A DNA stretch of 64,000 bases from Daedaleopsis sinensis (GCA_033807695.1 CM066302.1:2604001-2668000); one strand, 5' to 3'. Counted from the first letter of the stretch, positions 10,586 through 21,974 are shown. Notes: a model not told the origin generated them from the sequence alone. Translations and numbers: made by a program.

Positions 10586-12903
10586 ATGCCGTTCACAGAT
10601 GTGCAGGTTCAGGAGGAGCAAGCCCACTTCGCGAACGTCGTCTCCACGTTCACCCAATACGCCCCTTACGCCGTGAGCCGTCCTCCGCTGCCCCGAAAAC
10701 ACGCGCGCGACATCGATTGACGATCTCTCCTCCTACGCACCCGTCTCGGGCCCTGTCCTCAGCTCAACGCAAACAACCGACGGAGGAAAGACATTCACAC
10801 GCTCCCCCTCGCCGACAGGAAGCTCCTTGACGCACTAGGGTACAAGGACAGGATATCCGCCGCGGACCACGCCATCCTGAAGAACGCCGAGTTCCTCAAT
10901 CTCGTCATCGCCAACCCCGAGATCTTCGGGCACGACTTAGACGACGAGCACGGGCACCAGCACGAGCTCAGTCCCGAAGGCCACGACCGGGACCACCCGG
11001 AATGTGAGCCTCATGCCGTCGCAGGGCCCTCTCACAGTAAGCACCCACTCATCGCGATCTCAGGCTGTGTAGAGTAGTACGTAGCTGAAATGTGGCTCGA
11101 GGCCATTCGGAGGGAAATGGGCACTCTCATAGCCATGCCCACGGGTCGCATACTCACTCACACTCGCACGACAACGCCCGCTCTCTCGGCTCCGGCACCG
11201 ACTTGACGAACAACAAAAAATACAGGCCGACAGAGAACGACATGGACAAGCTCCGGAGCACCCTCAAGCAGCTCGTCCGGGACTGGAGCGTCGAGGTCCG
11301 AACGCCGTGACCGCACTGGCGACACCGCGCTCATGCTGACCTCGACCCGCCTGCAGGGCAAGGCCGAGCGCGACGTGTGCTACGAGCCGATCAAAGACGC
11401 CCTGCTGCGGCATTTCGAGGACATCCCCCCAGAGGAACGGTGAATGGCTCTGCGTGCCTCTCCTGCGTGCCCCGAGCTCAATATTTCCCAGACGTAATTT
11501 CAGAGTGCTCGTGCCCGGCGCTGGGCTCGGCCGACTAGCCTGGGACGTCGCGAACCTCGGTGAGTGCCCCGACTCAGACGAGTCCTCGGTTGCGTTGCCC
11601 GTTCCGTCTTCGACTTGGTCTTACCACTCGCTTCCCCATGCTCACCCGCCTCCTCAGGCTTCGCGTGCCAAGGGAACGAGTTCTCGCACTACATGCTGCT
11701 CGCCTCGTTCTTCATGCTCAACCGGTAAGCACCCCGCCGCCGCCGCCGCCCGTCAGCAGACATACTAATACTAATACTAATACTAACGACCCGGGCGGCA
11801 GGACGGACGCGGTGGACAAGTACACGATATACCCCTACGTGCACTCGTTCTCGAACCTCCCCGACGCCGACGCGCTCCTCCGCGCGATCACCATCCCCGA
11901 CGTCCTCCCCGCGTCCCTCCCGGACGGCGCGGACTTCTCCCTTGTCGCAGGCGCGTACCTCTCCCCCTCTCCCCCTCCCCCCCTCTCCCTCTCCCCCACC
12001 CTCGTGTACATCCTCCTGCTGCACGGAAGGCCCGAGGACTGACTCCCGCGCGCGCGCTCTGCAGGCGACTTCGAGGAGATCTACGGCGGCGAGCCTGAGA
12101 GCAGCAAAGACGGCGGGTACGACCCCGCGGCCGGGCAGTGGGACGCCGTCCTGACCTGCTTCTTCATCGACACCGTGCGTCCCCCTCCCTCGTCCCCCTC
12201 CCTCGTCCCCCTCCCTCTCGCACTCCCCCTCCCCCTCCCCCTCCCTCTCTCACTCTCACTCCCCCTCCCACGCGCGCCGTCCGTGTGCGAGCCTGAACTG
12301 ACCGAGCGCCCCCGTCCGGATGCCCGACGTCCGCCCCTCCAGGCGAAGAACGTCGTGAACTACCTGCGCATCATCCACCGCGTGCTCGCGCCCGGGGGCG
12401 TCTGGATCAACCTCGGTGCGTGCGCCCCGTCCGCTCCCTTCCCGGTCCCCGTCCGCGCGTTGACCGATGCACGCGTCCGCCGGCCTGGGATGCGCACGCA
12501 CCAGGCCCGCTCCTGTGGCACTGGGAGAACAACACGACGGGGGACGCCTCGGTCGAGCTCACGCTCGACGAGCTCAAGGCGCTCGCGCGCGCGGTCGGCT
12601 TCGAGATCTCCGTGCGTCCCCTCTCCCTCTCCTCCTCTCCTCCTCCCCTCTCGCTCCCTCGTCCCCTCTCTCCATCCCTCGCTCTTCCCCTCTCTCCATC
12701 CCTCGCTCTCGCTCATTCCCTCTTGCTCGCGCTCTCCATCTCTCCATTCCTCTCGCGCGTGACCTCACGCGGACGGTGCGCTGAACGGGCCGTTCGACGG
12801 GCAGAACGAGCGCACGATCCCGACGACGTACACGAACAACGCGCGGAGCATGCTCGGGTACGTCTACCACGCCGCGTTCTGGACCGCGACGAAGATCGTG
12901 TAG
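10586..12903 (+). CDS. Carnosine N-methyltransferase-like protein (N2227 family)
   Basis: This is a SAM-dependent methyltransferase of the family that methylates carnosine in animals; the fungal substrate is unknown. Eleven exons join in frame: 10586-10672, 10763-11036, 11102-11295, 11357-11439, 11492-11559, 11658-11724, 11802-11950, 12065-12174, 12343-12415, 12505-12611 and 12805-12903. The product is 436 residues. The N-terminal EEQAHF...YAPYA and NNRRRKD helices are family-typical. The SAM-binding loop VPGAGLGRL is near residues 220-228, the conserved QGNEFSHYML follows, and the PGGVWINLGPLLWHW block lies in the C-terminal third. Residues 121-146 form a His/Ser-rich loop not expected in the core fold. 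Exon 7 ends at a GC rather than GT donor (11951), and exon 3 uses a weak GTCCGA donor. Intron 6 holds a row of TACTAAT/TACTAAC boxes. Several introns are swollen by CT-rich tracts. Confidence 0.93.
11762..11788 (+). promoter_or_regulatory. Tandem branch-point boxes in intron 6 of the methyltransferase gene
   Basis: Four ACTAAT units end in a perfect TACTAAC about 15 nt before the acceptor at 11801. TACTAAC is the ideal branch-point sequence; the tandem array looks like expansion of that box. Confidence 0.6.
12175..12260 (+). repeat. CT-rich low-complexity tract inside an intron
   Basis: Repeated CCCTCC / CCCCCTC blocks fill the first half of intron 8 (12175-12342). Similar tracts occur in intron 7 (11960-12000) and intron 10 (12612-12760). 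They explain why these introns are 114-193 nt long. Confidence 0.75.
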
Positions 12904-13521
12904 CGCGGGGACCGGGGGCCTGCAGGTGATACTACTAGTACTAGGGGTGCCCGGGCCGCGAGGAGGAGGAGGAGTTGGGGAGGGGACTCGAATACCGGAG
13001 ACGGCGGTGGAGATGGGACTGGGAGAGAGAGAACGGAGAACGGAGAACAGAGCAGGGTCTTGTGCCGTATTGCTAAGGTCTGCGCGGTCTGCTGCTGCCC
13101 TGCAGCAATCGATGTGCGTTTGAAGCTGGCCCCTTGGGCCCGTGGAAATGTCATGATGCGTGTCCGTCGTATCGCTGGATAGCGACCGTCGCCGGTCGGC
13201 CTATGTGTGGATGAGGAAATGAACTCAATAAGCCCACGCTGAGACGAGACGCTGCGTTCAAGGCTATCGCCGGGGTTGGTGAGGGCAGCCAGGGTCTCGG
13301 AGGAGCAGCTGCTTTCATGGTATTAATAGGAGCGTACGCGTGGACTGACGAAAGTCGCTTTGGTGTACTAGAGGTTAGTAAGGCCCCTAAAGAAGTTGTG
13401 CGGGTACCACTGGCATGCGCAGACGTACGATACCGTCAGACCGTGTAGTGTAGTGCTGCGTGCACGAACCCGGCGAAACCGACTATAGTCTATGATTTCA
13501 GCAGATGATCTCAGAACACTG

Positions 13522-13523
<2 letters not shown>
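12904..13523. other. Intergenic, 3' side of the methyltransferase gene
   Basis: This is probably 3' UTR followed by spacer. I see no gene. Confidence 0.4.

Positions 13524-13524
<1 letters not shown>

Positions 13525-13566
<42 letters not shown>
13525..13566 (+). repeat. (GA)n microsatellite
   Basis: About 20 GA units, with a single A interruption near 13555. Confidence 0.95.
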
Positions 13567-14205
13567 TTGTTTTTCGTGGTAGTGCTAAGGCCGATGCGGC
13601 CGAAGTTGCCACGGTCACTTCCTACTCTCAATGGTAACGTACTAATCGGAGGCAAGAGAAACGAGAACGAGAAGGGACAGGCACCTGTCTCTGTCTCGGT
13701 TCTCCTTCCGCTGCCTTTTTTGGACCGGGCAGAGACAGTGGCTATAACGAGCTATAACGGCTGGTTACGAGACTAACTGTACTGGCAGCACTGTACACAG
13801 TACGTATACTGTACAGTACACCTAGGGAGACTCGGACCTCGGACGCCCGCAGATCTCCGCAGGAACAACGCTCTGTACTGACAGATCCATAATATATCTC
13901 GGCCACTCCAGCTCAACGGGCCTCTTCCCGAGGAGATTCAGAACCGAGGCGTCCGATACTTACTCGGAAAGCTGCAAGCCTAGAGTTAGGCTCAGTGGTT
14001 AGGCATCTGCGTTCGATCGACTCGTCCATCAACTTCGCTACAAGCCGTCAACGTTTAATTACGTGCATCGTCGTCACCGATGATTAGTTGGGATTTCTGT
14101 TCGGATTAAACGTTCAACGCCACAAATAATATGGTTTCCGATAGTACTAAGTCGGTTAACGTCCTTCTCCAAACCGACATACTCTTCCACGAGCCGTATA
14201 CACCA

Positions 14206-14253
14206 GGGGATATTTCCCCCCCGCTTTTAAAACCGAGGGGGGGAATATCCCCC
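14206..14253. repeat. GC-armed palindrome
   Basis: A left arm GGGGATATTTCCCCCC and a right arm GGGGGGGAATATCCCC face each other across a short AT spacer containing TTTTAAAA. The two arms are almost exact reverse complements, so a strong hairpin or cruciform is possible. It could be the end of a small foldback element. Confidence 0.7.
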
Positions 14254-14445
14254 CTCCCCATCACGGCCCAGCCCCCGGCACGATCTCGGCCGCGCGATTT
14301 GTCTCATACTACCCGCACCCCTCGGCGCCACCCCGCCTGCTCTGTCCCGCTCGTCGTCCGACTCTGTGCTGCTCGTCGTCCGCCGCTCTGGTCAGCCCGC
14401 CCGGCGCCTTTCTCTCTCCCGCCCCCCGCTTGTCTTCGGGCCGGC

Positions 14446-14575
14446 CGCTCGGCGCTCCTCTTCCTCCCGATCGGCGCTCCTCTTCCTCCCGCTCGGCGCT
14501 CCTCTTCCTCCCGCTCGGCGCTCCTCTTCCTCCCGCTCGGCGCTCCTCTTCCTCCCGCTCCCCGCTCGCCTATCT
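14446..14575 (+). repeat. 22-bp tandem repeat (minisatellite)
   Basis: Five nearly identical copies of a 22-bp unit beginning CGGCGCTCCTCTTCC are followed to about 14800 by diverged CTCCCGCTCGTCGCCCG-type units. The repeat keeps long frames open on both strands, which explains the Ser/Arg/Pro-rich ORFs here; I do not regard those as genes. Confidence 0.88.
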
Positions 14576-14849
14576 CCCGCTCGTCGCCCGCCCCTCTCCC
14601 GCTCGTCGCCCGCCGCTCTCCCGCCTCGCCCGATCCCCTCGTCGCCTGCTCCACGTCGCCGCCCGCCCTGTCCACCACGTCGCTCTCGCTCTCCAGCACA
14701 TCGCCCGCCCGTCGCTCTCGCTCTCTCCAGCACGTCGCTTGCCATTCTCCCGCATCGCCCGACTCTCCCCTCGTCGCCTGCTCTCTCCAGCCCGCCATCT
14801 CGTCGCGGCGGGCTGATCGCCCGCCGGAATCGTTGTCATGATTACCTAT

Positions 14850-15693
14850 TTTCCGAACATTTTGATCCGAGGTTTGAATCCCGGAATGTGAACTGTCACT
14901 GTATTAGACTAGTACGCTCCAAGCGGTGCTCCACAATTAAGCTAATAGCGTTTCGATCAATACTGATTTCAAGATGACGAACTCCAACATGCGTTCAACG
15001 CTGCGGACCAATTAGTGCAAATACTTCATTATCGCACTAAGGGCTACTTACTCACTATGCTTCCTTTGGTCTCACTGCCTCGCTTGGTAGGCCAACTCTA
15101 ATTCCAAGTCGTAGTTACGATTGAACGCCTGCGCCAATCTATGTAAACGTTAGCATCGTCCTCTCACAATCTATACGGTCACATGCCTCTTTTGTGTAGC
15201 AGGCGCAACAATGCCATTCTCCGGCTGTATAGCGTTGTCGTCAGATTAGTAGATTAGCGGGTTAGGATGAGGTCAATACCTCGATCCAGACCATGCACAC
15301 ATCTCCCAGATTAGCTGGTGGGACGAACTGGACTACAAGTCCAGGCATTCGCCGGACGACGAAACCCGCGTTCCTCATTGCCTGCGTTGCTGTTAGAGGG
15401 ACGCGCATTAATGATGCGTGTTTGGCACTTACTGTTACCAAACGCCGCACAGTAACGCGAACACGCCGTCTACCGTTCCAGCAATACATGCTGGCCCACA
15501 CCTAACGCGCGTCAGCCATTATACACTCTCTTACATGTTATGTCGCTTACCATGTAGTCTTGAGGTCGCATATTGTTTGACGTAGGTGTCGTTGTGTCCC
15601 AAAGCTGGTGCACAGGATAGTAGCTCGAAGGAGGGATAACCGTGGTAGCAGAGTGCCTTGATGGCGTTGACCGATAGTCGATGAGACCGGGCG
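14850..15693. other. Spacer with possible exons of a minus-strand gene
   Basis: Minus-strand open segments at about 15693-15550 and 15500-15270 may belong to a gene that the hAT element has split, because the open frame resumes beyond the element. No family was recognised. Confidence 0.25.
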
Positions 15694-15701
15694 ACTATGT
15701 C
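15694..15701 (+). repeat. Left 8-bp target site duplication of the hAT element
   Basis: ACTATGTC, identical to 16683-16690. Confidence 0.95.
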
Positions 15702-16682
15702 TAGGGTGTAGCACGGGTCAACCCGCGCACCTCTGAGGTTCACCCGTACCCGTACCCGCGCCAACCCGTACCCGTGTCCACGGGTACGGGTTAGCGCGGG
15801 TACGGGTTTTGTCACGGGTTCCCGTGCGGGTCATGTACACATAATGTACTGTAGGGTGCGCTTGTTGTTTAGAACACACTAACACTATGCACTAACTTGG
15901 TACTACCAGCAGCAGTCACTTGCCTAGACTACATCTGACAGGTGCTTCGGTGAGCTGCATGCACTGGCATGCGGTCACTGAAGCCGAGATGTCAGCCTGC
16001 CGGGGGCAGCCCGCATAGAGATATCAAAGGTCTCGGGGAACGGGCAGATATTCTGGCTCAACTACATACGTGCAGTGCACAGCCGTGGATTTGCCTCCGG
16101 ATACGGGACACGCCGGCGGCGGCGGTAGTGGAACGACGAGCGCGACATCGAGTACTAGTCCTCTGAGTCCAGCACTTGAAAGCCGCCCCTCTACGCCGCC
16201 GCCGCCAACCACATCTTATGCAAGCAGCACCGCGACCTCTGCAGGCCCATCCTCTGTCGACTCCAGAACCCCTCTGCCACAGGCACATCGGACAGCACAG
16301 AGAGAGGCATCCGAATTTAGCATTCCGGTGCAGCAGCCTCTGACTCGGGATGGCCCCGCCTCAGGCCTCAGGCTTGCCCAACTCGGCCACATCAGTGTCC
16401 GCAGAGCCAACACCAACTATGGCCGCAACGGACGCTAGCAGCTCCTGTGAGAACGGAGGAGGACGAGATGGGTAGGAGGACGATACCCAGAGGCGGTTCC
16501 CTACAAACGACAAATGTGAGTGAGCTTTGAATGCCACATAGTAGTATGGACTGCTAATAATGGCCCAGGACCCGCACGGGTCCGCGGGTTTGTGACGGGT
16601 CAGCACCTGCCCACCCGTACCCGTACCCGCGCGGGTTTGACCTGTACCCGTGGCGGGAAACCCGTACCCGTGCTACACCCTA
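15702..16682. mobile_element. Non-autonomous hAT element (MITE-like), 981 bp
   Basis: The ends are perfect 17-bp inverted repeats: TAGGGTGTAGCACGGGT at 15702-15718 and its reverse complement at 16666-16682. The element is flanked on both sides by the 8-bp direct repeat ACTATGTC (15694-15701 and 16683-16690). An 8-bp duplication together with TAGGG-type termini is diagnostic of the hAT superfamily. About 130 bp inside each end is packed with ACCCGT/ACGGGT hexamers in both orientations, the usual subterminal binding-site pattern. The centre does not encode a recognisable transposase, so mobility would need a transposase supplied from elsewhere. The identical ends and exact duplication point to a recent insertion. 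Confidence 0.95.
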
Positions 16683-16690
16683 ACTATGTC
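16683..16690 (+). repeat. Right 8-bp target site duplication of the hAT element
   Basis: ACTATGTC, identical to 15694-15701. Confidence 0.95.
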
Positions 16691-17832
16691 CACGACGCGC
16701 ACATTGGACTCACCGATCTGTGCTTGATATCGTTGAACACGGTTGCTGAAAGTAGACCACAGCGCTATAAACTTCTGACTTACCGTCAACGTCGTATGGC
16801 GTTGAGCGCCCGCGTGTATAACGGCCTCGTTGATCGCCCTGTTTGCACCCGCCATCGCGAACGCGTCGTTCGCGCGACATCTGCGGATGTCGAAGAGAAC
16901 ACAAGAGCCAGTTAGAGGCACGGCACTGCGGCTCGAATCCCTTACGAACGACAACAACATCTGCCGCCAACGCCCCCGCCTCCGGCTGCGATTCCTCGCT
17001 CTCTCGCTCCTGCAAGTCAACAGGGTGCGCGACCAGACGTTGTCTCGCACTATCATTCTTTGTCCCTCTCGTTGCCAGCCGGCCGAGCATGTGCGCGACC
17101 AGAGCAGATCTCGAGGGTCCTTTCCCTCGGGGCCTGACCCGGCTAGGGCGCGCGGGTGCAACGGCATTTCACCTGTGATTTGTGCACCTCACCACGCACA
17201 TCGCGCGACGTGCGCAACATTCACTGAGCTCCTCGCGCCCGCTTGTTCGGCGCCGAGATCGCACCGATTCATGCGATTTCATTACAAGCCATATCCATGC
17301 TCGCATCGTCCGCTCTGGTGGTCGCCCGCGACTGCAATCCGCAACGACCACAGCCTGGATGACAAGTATATGTGGCGGATACTGGTGTGCCCTGCTCAGC
17401 TCGGGCGCGTCATTGTATCACCAAGCGACCCGGCATCAACGTGTAGCACCGCACAGGGTATCTGGCACACCGTACACCAGTAGGTACCTTGGCAGTCGGT
17501 ACGCCGGATACTCTGTGCGCAGTGATGTAACGCTCACCACATCCCACAGGTGAGTTCTCTCGTCATCATGCAAGCGCTTCAGAGTACTCCCGCCCTCGAC
17601 CACCCTCCGCGTCCGTCAGTCTAGAGCACAGGTGCATGCGTGCAAGGGACGTACGTACTACGCATGCATAGGTTTGCGGTCGAGTCTGGACGCACTACAA
17701 CTCGAGCGTTTCGTCCTCAAAGACTTCCCATGCAGAGTATGTGTACAATTCTCCTTCCCCTTCGTCGTGAACAAGCATTTTCACTCGCAACCTTCCTTCA
17801 TCCCAACTCCCTATTCACCATCAGGCATTGTC
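16691..17832. other. Spacer between the hAT element and the KDZ gene
   Basis: A minus-strand frame is open from about 17167 to the hAT insertion site and would continue on the far side. Beyond that I see no identifiable gene. The downstream region of the KDZ gene lies at 17540-17832. Confidence 0.3.
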
Positions 17833-20800
17833 TCACTGGTTTGTGTTCGAACTTACCTCATATATGTGCTGCGGAAATTTGTGCTCGGCGTTCTCCAGCA
17901 ATCTCATGAAGCGGATTTTCTGCCTACAAGAGGTCAGCACGTCTCACATCGTATTGTAAACATTCTCGCTCACCTCGCTGCGTACGCTGCGGCCCCCAAT
18001 TTCCCCTCACCAGCACAGCCCAGTCTCCGGCTCTCCCAGATGTCTCGCCCGTTGCGGTAAGTTTCCACAGTCCGGAACATCTCCTCCCGAACGGTATCAT
18101 GCTCCTCGCACCAGCGGGCGGCGAGTGCGCTGTAACGGAACCAATGGACGCGAAGGCCTGTAATATCACACTGGTCAGTCTAGCGTCATGGACGTCCATG
18201 GCGGCATGCTTACTTTCAAACAGGAAATCCCGAACATTACCTTCCTTGGCCTTCTCAATGAATGAGAAGTCGCCCCATATCCACAAGGGGAGGCGATGGC
18301 TGTCCCCCAGTCGTTGTTCTTCGAATAGTAACACGAAAGCTTGACAGTCCTTGTCGGCGAGGGGCTTGAGCTTGTCCGTCTCACTCATCCCCAGCCGCAG
18401 CAGGATTGCCCGCTGAACACGGTATCGCGCCTTCGCGTTATTTATGGCTACCTTCTTGTTCTCCAGTCGCCTGTCGATCGCGGTGGTGGCGATCACTCCA
18501 GAATGGTTTTGGCGGCGTGCGGCCAGGGTAGCGTGCGTTGTCAGATGTATGCGCAGGTCGTCGAGGGCGTCCATGGCGTAACCTCGCCTCAGCTGCATCT
18601 CGAATCCTACTGCTTCCGCGAGTGCCTCGTGTTGTCGAATTTTGTCCGGGTAGTCGGAGGGCAGCGGCAGAGCTTGAAGAGCGTCGATCCGAGTCGCTAG
18701 CTCAGATCTTATCTGTTCCTCCCCCTCTGCCCGCCGACGTTTGCGCCGGTTGGCATGAGAAACGGCGCGCAGTGCGGCGTTCTCGCTGAGTGCGCTCGAC
18801 TCATCGCTCGCACTCAGGGCGCTCGTCCCGTCTAGTGCTCCATCTAGCGGCCCGCGGTTCATGCTGGATGCACTCCCCGCGTCCCGACTGTCCTGGGTAT
18901 TCGCCGCAAGATTGACGCATGGTTGCAGGAACTTGTCGCGGCGGTCGCGCAGCGTCTTGGTCCGGGCCTCCAAGTCCGATATCCTCTGGGCGAGCGACTC
19001 GTCTGCACCTTTCTTCGCCGGCAGTGTTTCCACGTCGTCTCGTAGGGTGAATCTGCGGATTGGATCAACCAAGATGCTCCATTCCGAGGAGCTTAGCTAA
19101 CCTATCCTTCTCCAACTCCAACATATCGTGAATGACTCCGGCGATCCCGGCCCCATGAGTATTCCCCCCGTGTGCCAATTCGTCCAACATTTCTGCGGCA
19201 ATTTGATGTGATGATAGTCCTGCGCGGGGTCAGTAAATTTAGACCCCAGGCAATGATTGATAAGACGTACCCAACTCATCCGGGGGTTCGTAAACGTTCT
19301 CTAGGTCGCGATGCTCTTGGACGTTCACAACCTTGGCCTTCCACTGCGCCTCCCGCGCCTTCCAGTCGACCAGCACGTCTTGACCGTAAAGGTCTTTGAT
19401 ACTGTCCTCGAGGGTGTCTAAATACTCCGTGATCCGAGAGCGTTGTTCTTCGCTGTCGCTCAACTTCTTGAGGAGGAAGGCCACTGTAGGCATTTCAGCG
19501 TCCGTGGTGTTGACGCGTAGGAGTCTCTTACCCATTCCATGAAGATGGCGTACGTTCTGATCATTCACGACCGCGTTCAGCACATCGTGCCGATGGCCGG
19601 CAGACATCTCCTTCGTAGCGCGCGATATCGCATTGATGATACTCCACAACCTCTCACAGGTTTCGCCGTCGCTCATACAGCTGCATGGTAGGAGGTTCAG
19701 AGAAAACCGCTGGCGACATTCTCGCCTGTGCATCTCGATGTGGAACTTCGGGACGCCGGCTAAGATCCTCGGTAAGTCAGCGGCCGTGATCGACTTTAGC
19801 TCTTCTAGCAGTTCCGGAGTGAAATCTTGATCCAGACGTGTTCCAAGCTTGATAATGTACTGACACATTATGTCGTACATGAGCACCACCAGATGGAGAG
19901 GCAGGTATGGCTGCAGCGCAGATACGACGGCCATGTCTACAGTGACAAATCTGTCCGCCTACGTCAGCGCGAGAGTTCAACGGCCTCTCGTAGTTAAGTG
20001 CTTACCTTTCGCCCCCCTGCAGATCAACGATGCCTCCCGGCAGGGTGCACACATGTCTACACACCACAGCGACAATGCCTGACACGCTGCCCTTGTACTT
20101 ACCGTACTCCATCGCCCCAAAGTTGGAGCAGGCGCTGGTCTGTACGAACGAGCATATTAGTGTCGTTCACAAGAGAGACTTTGGACCTACGTCTTTGTAC
20201 TTCGTCTGAGGCACTTTGGCTTGATATGTGGCGAAGTCGCCTTCGTGTACGAAGTAGCCTGCACCCATACTCAAAGGGAAATCTGCCGGGTCTGCGTGCT
20301 TGTTCTTGAGATTGAAATGAAAATTGCCGTCGATGGAGACGTGCAGGGCATCGACGTGTCTGGCCAGTGTGAGCAACCTTGTACATCTGTACAGTGAGAG
20401 GAGGATACACGTACTCGAACGCCTTGTCTCTCTTTTCCCAACCTGGGCGCATGTTGACTCCTGGCTGTGGACATGCAGGACACGCCACAGTTAGAGCGCG
20501 CGGTTCTAGTGGCTCGCCAGCCCGAACTCCAGCTCGTCGACACGCCTTGATGAATCCGTACTCGCGCATTGAGGTGTTCATCTCGCGGTATCGTTCCTGT
20601 TGGAAGTTAGCATGTTTTCTCGAAAATACGATCATTACTCACGGCAACCTCTTCAGTGCGCACAGCATCAGTACAGCGCTTGAGATATTGCACGTAGTCG
20701 TGAAGATTGACTTGAGTTTGCAGATTCAAGCCGTAGAAGGCTTCCAGAGTGTTCAGAGTCATCGCGGTCTTCGGGCGGTCCCAAGTGGCCGGCCAAAGAG

Positions 20801-21254
20801 CGGCGCCGATGAGCTGTTCAGGCTCCGAGCGACGCGAAGCGCACATGCAATACGCGACAGGTACCTTCATGATCCCGTGTTCGTGGATTATGGTTGTGTC
20901 TCGCAAATACGCTCGCAGGGGGGCGCCGTTTGGGAGTGTAGGTATCTCTGGGCAGCATTGTGCGCCATGTCCGAGGAACAATATGAAGTCGAGGTCACTC
21001 ATCGTTATTTTCTGCCAGTATCCTTGCGATCCGTCCCATCTTCGCAGTCGATCGAAAGGTCGATGACGATGCGCGTTTTTGATGCACGACCGACATTGTT
21101 GCTCCAAGAGAGGACAATCTTGACACCTGTACCACGTGTGATCGCCCGGGATTTGTTGGCACTGTGGGCATGCGTCATGGCCAGCCGGTGGCTCCTCGCG
21201 CACATCCAGGCCGTCTTGGGCAGATGGAGCTGCCTCGCGCAGGAACTTTTCCAT
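17833..21254 (-). CDS. KDZ (Kyakuja-Dileera-Zisupton) transposase with CxC2 domain
   Basis: This DDE-type DNA transposase would cut and join its element in the nucleus. Nine exons join without a stop: 21254-20643, 20596-20415, 20359-20191, 20139-20006, 19950-19271, 19219-19102, 19052-18214, 18157-17974 and 17923-17833. They give 1002 residues from the Met at 21254. Cys pairs at 29/32, 44/47 and 54/57 plus nearby His form the CxC2 cluster. IDGN (D275), LMYDIMCQY (D392), PKFH.EMH and GETCERLWS (E465) are the KDZ core, with D275, D392 and E465 as likely catalytic acids. A long helical C-terminus ends in the WFRYSALAARW region and an AYAARQ segment. Open frames at 21852-21540 (Arg/Ser/Pro-rich) and about 21412-21330 probably supply further N-terminal exons, but their joins are unclear. 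Intact exons suggest a recent or active copy. KDZ elements are abundant in mushroom fungi and often lie near TET/JBP genes; none is visible here. Confidence 0.92.
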
Positions 21255-21539
21255 GGTTTCGGATGGCTAGAGGATAGGAGGCGCATGAGTACAAATGTAT
21301 CAGGATAGCCTAGTCAATGTGCACGCACCAAATGTCGCTTCGATCGATCGTTACTCTTGTCTCCCTTCACTTCTTCTGGCCGGGCAGCATTCTCCGTGGC
21401 AACCTGCTCGTCGTTTCAGTGCGTCACTAGATTATAATTGCATTCATACTCACATTCGCCGTCGTCTTCTCACTCCCTGCCGCAGGTCCACAGTTCCCAG
21501 ACATCTACGCAGTGGTGGTCAACCCAGGCATCGTCTACG

Positions 21540-21852
21540 TCGACTCTGTTTGACGCACCTGGGGTTGGTGGCTCGGGGCAATTGGTTCTCCTACTAGGGT
21601 GGAAGAACCGCTGATATCCTTCCGCGGGCCCAGAAATGTTTGGGAGGGATCACCTCGCTGTGTCGCTTTGTCAGGCTGCCCGGCGGAGGAGTTTGCGCCC
21701 GTCACCTTCACGGAGAAGTCGAATGGCGACTTCGCTGTCATTCGTCGGGGGCTCTGAGGCAGCCCTGGCGGTTGTTCGCCTCTAGACTGAGCTTGTCGGC
21801 GTGCCGCCTTCTTGGATGGGCTAGACAACCCAGGGATCGTTTGGCGTCGCAT
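21540..21852 (-). CDS. Probable upstream exon(s) of the KDZ transposase gene
   Basis: An ATG at 21852 opens a basic Ser/Pro/Gln-rich frame that continues to about 21540, just upstream of the CxC2 exon. Such disordered N-termini are usual in KDZ proteins. The frame stops shortly before a usable donor, so an exon boundary or a frameshift here is unresolved. Confidence 0.45.
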
Positions 21853-21974
21853 CGTGCTGACCAGAATGCTAGATCGATGTTGGACAGTAGGAAGAGAGGT
21901 AAGGCAGCCTGTTGGCGCCCTCGCCCGTCGCCACTTACGAGGTCGAAGTACCTCACTTCTCACCATGCGCACTG

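Noticed and set aside
13982..14015. tRNA A-box-like sequence (GGCTCAGTGGTTAGGCATCT)
   Set aside because: No B box at the right distance and no cloverleaf. It could be a SINE head, but a body is not visible.
14131..14977. Long ORFs (up to 236 residues) on both strands
   Set aside because: They exist because the 22-bp tandem repeat keeps several frames open. The products are Ser/Arg/Pro repeats.
15702..16682. LTR or Tc1-type interpretation of the 981-bp element
   Set aside because: The ends are inverted rather than direct repeats, and the duplication is 8 bp rather than TA, which fits hAT.
20097..20102. GTAAGT donor splitting the KDZ exon at 20139-20006
   Set aside because: Reading through gives the family-typical KYKGSVSGIVAVVCRH segment in frame, so no intron is needed.
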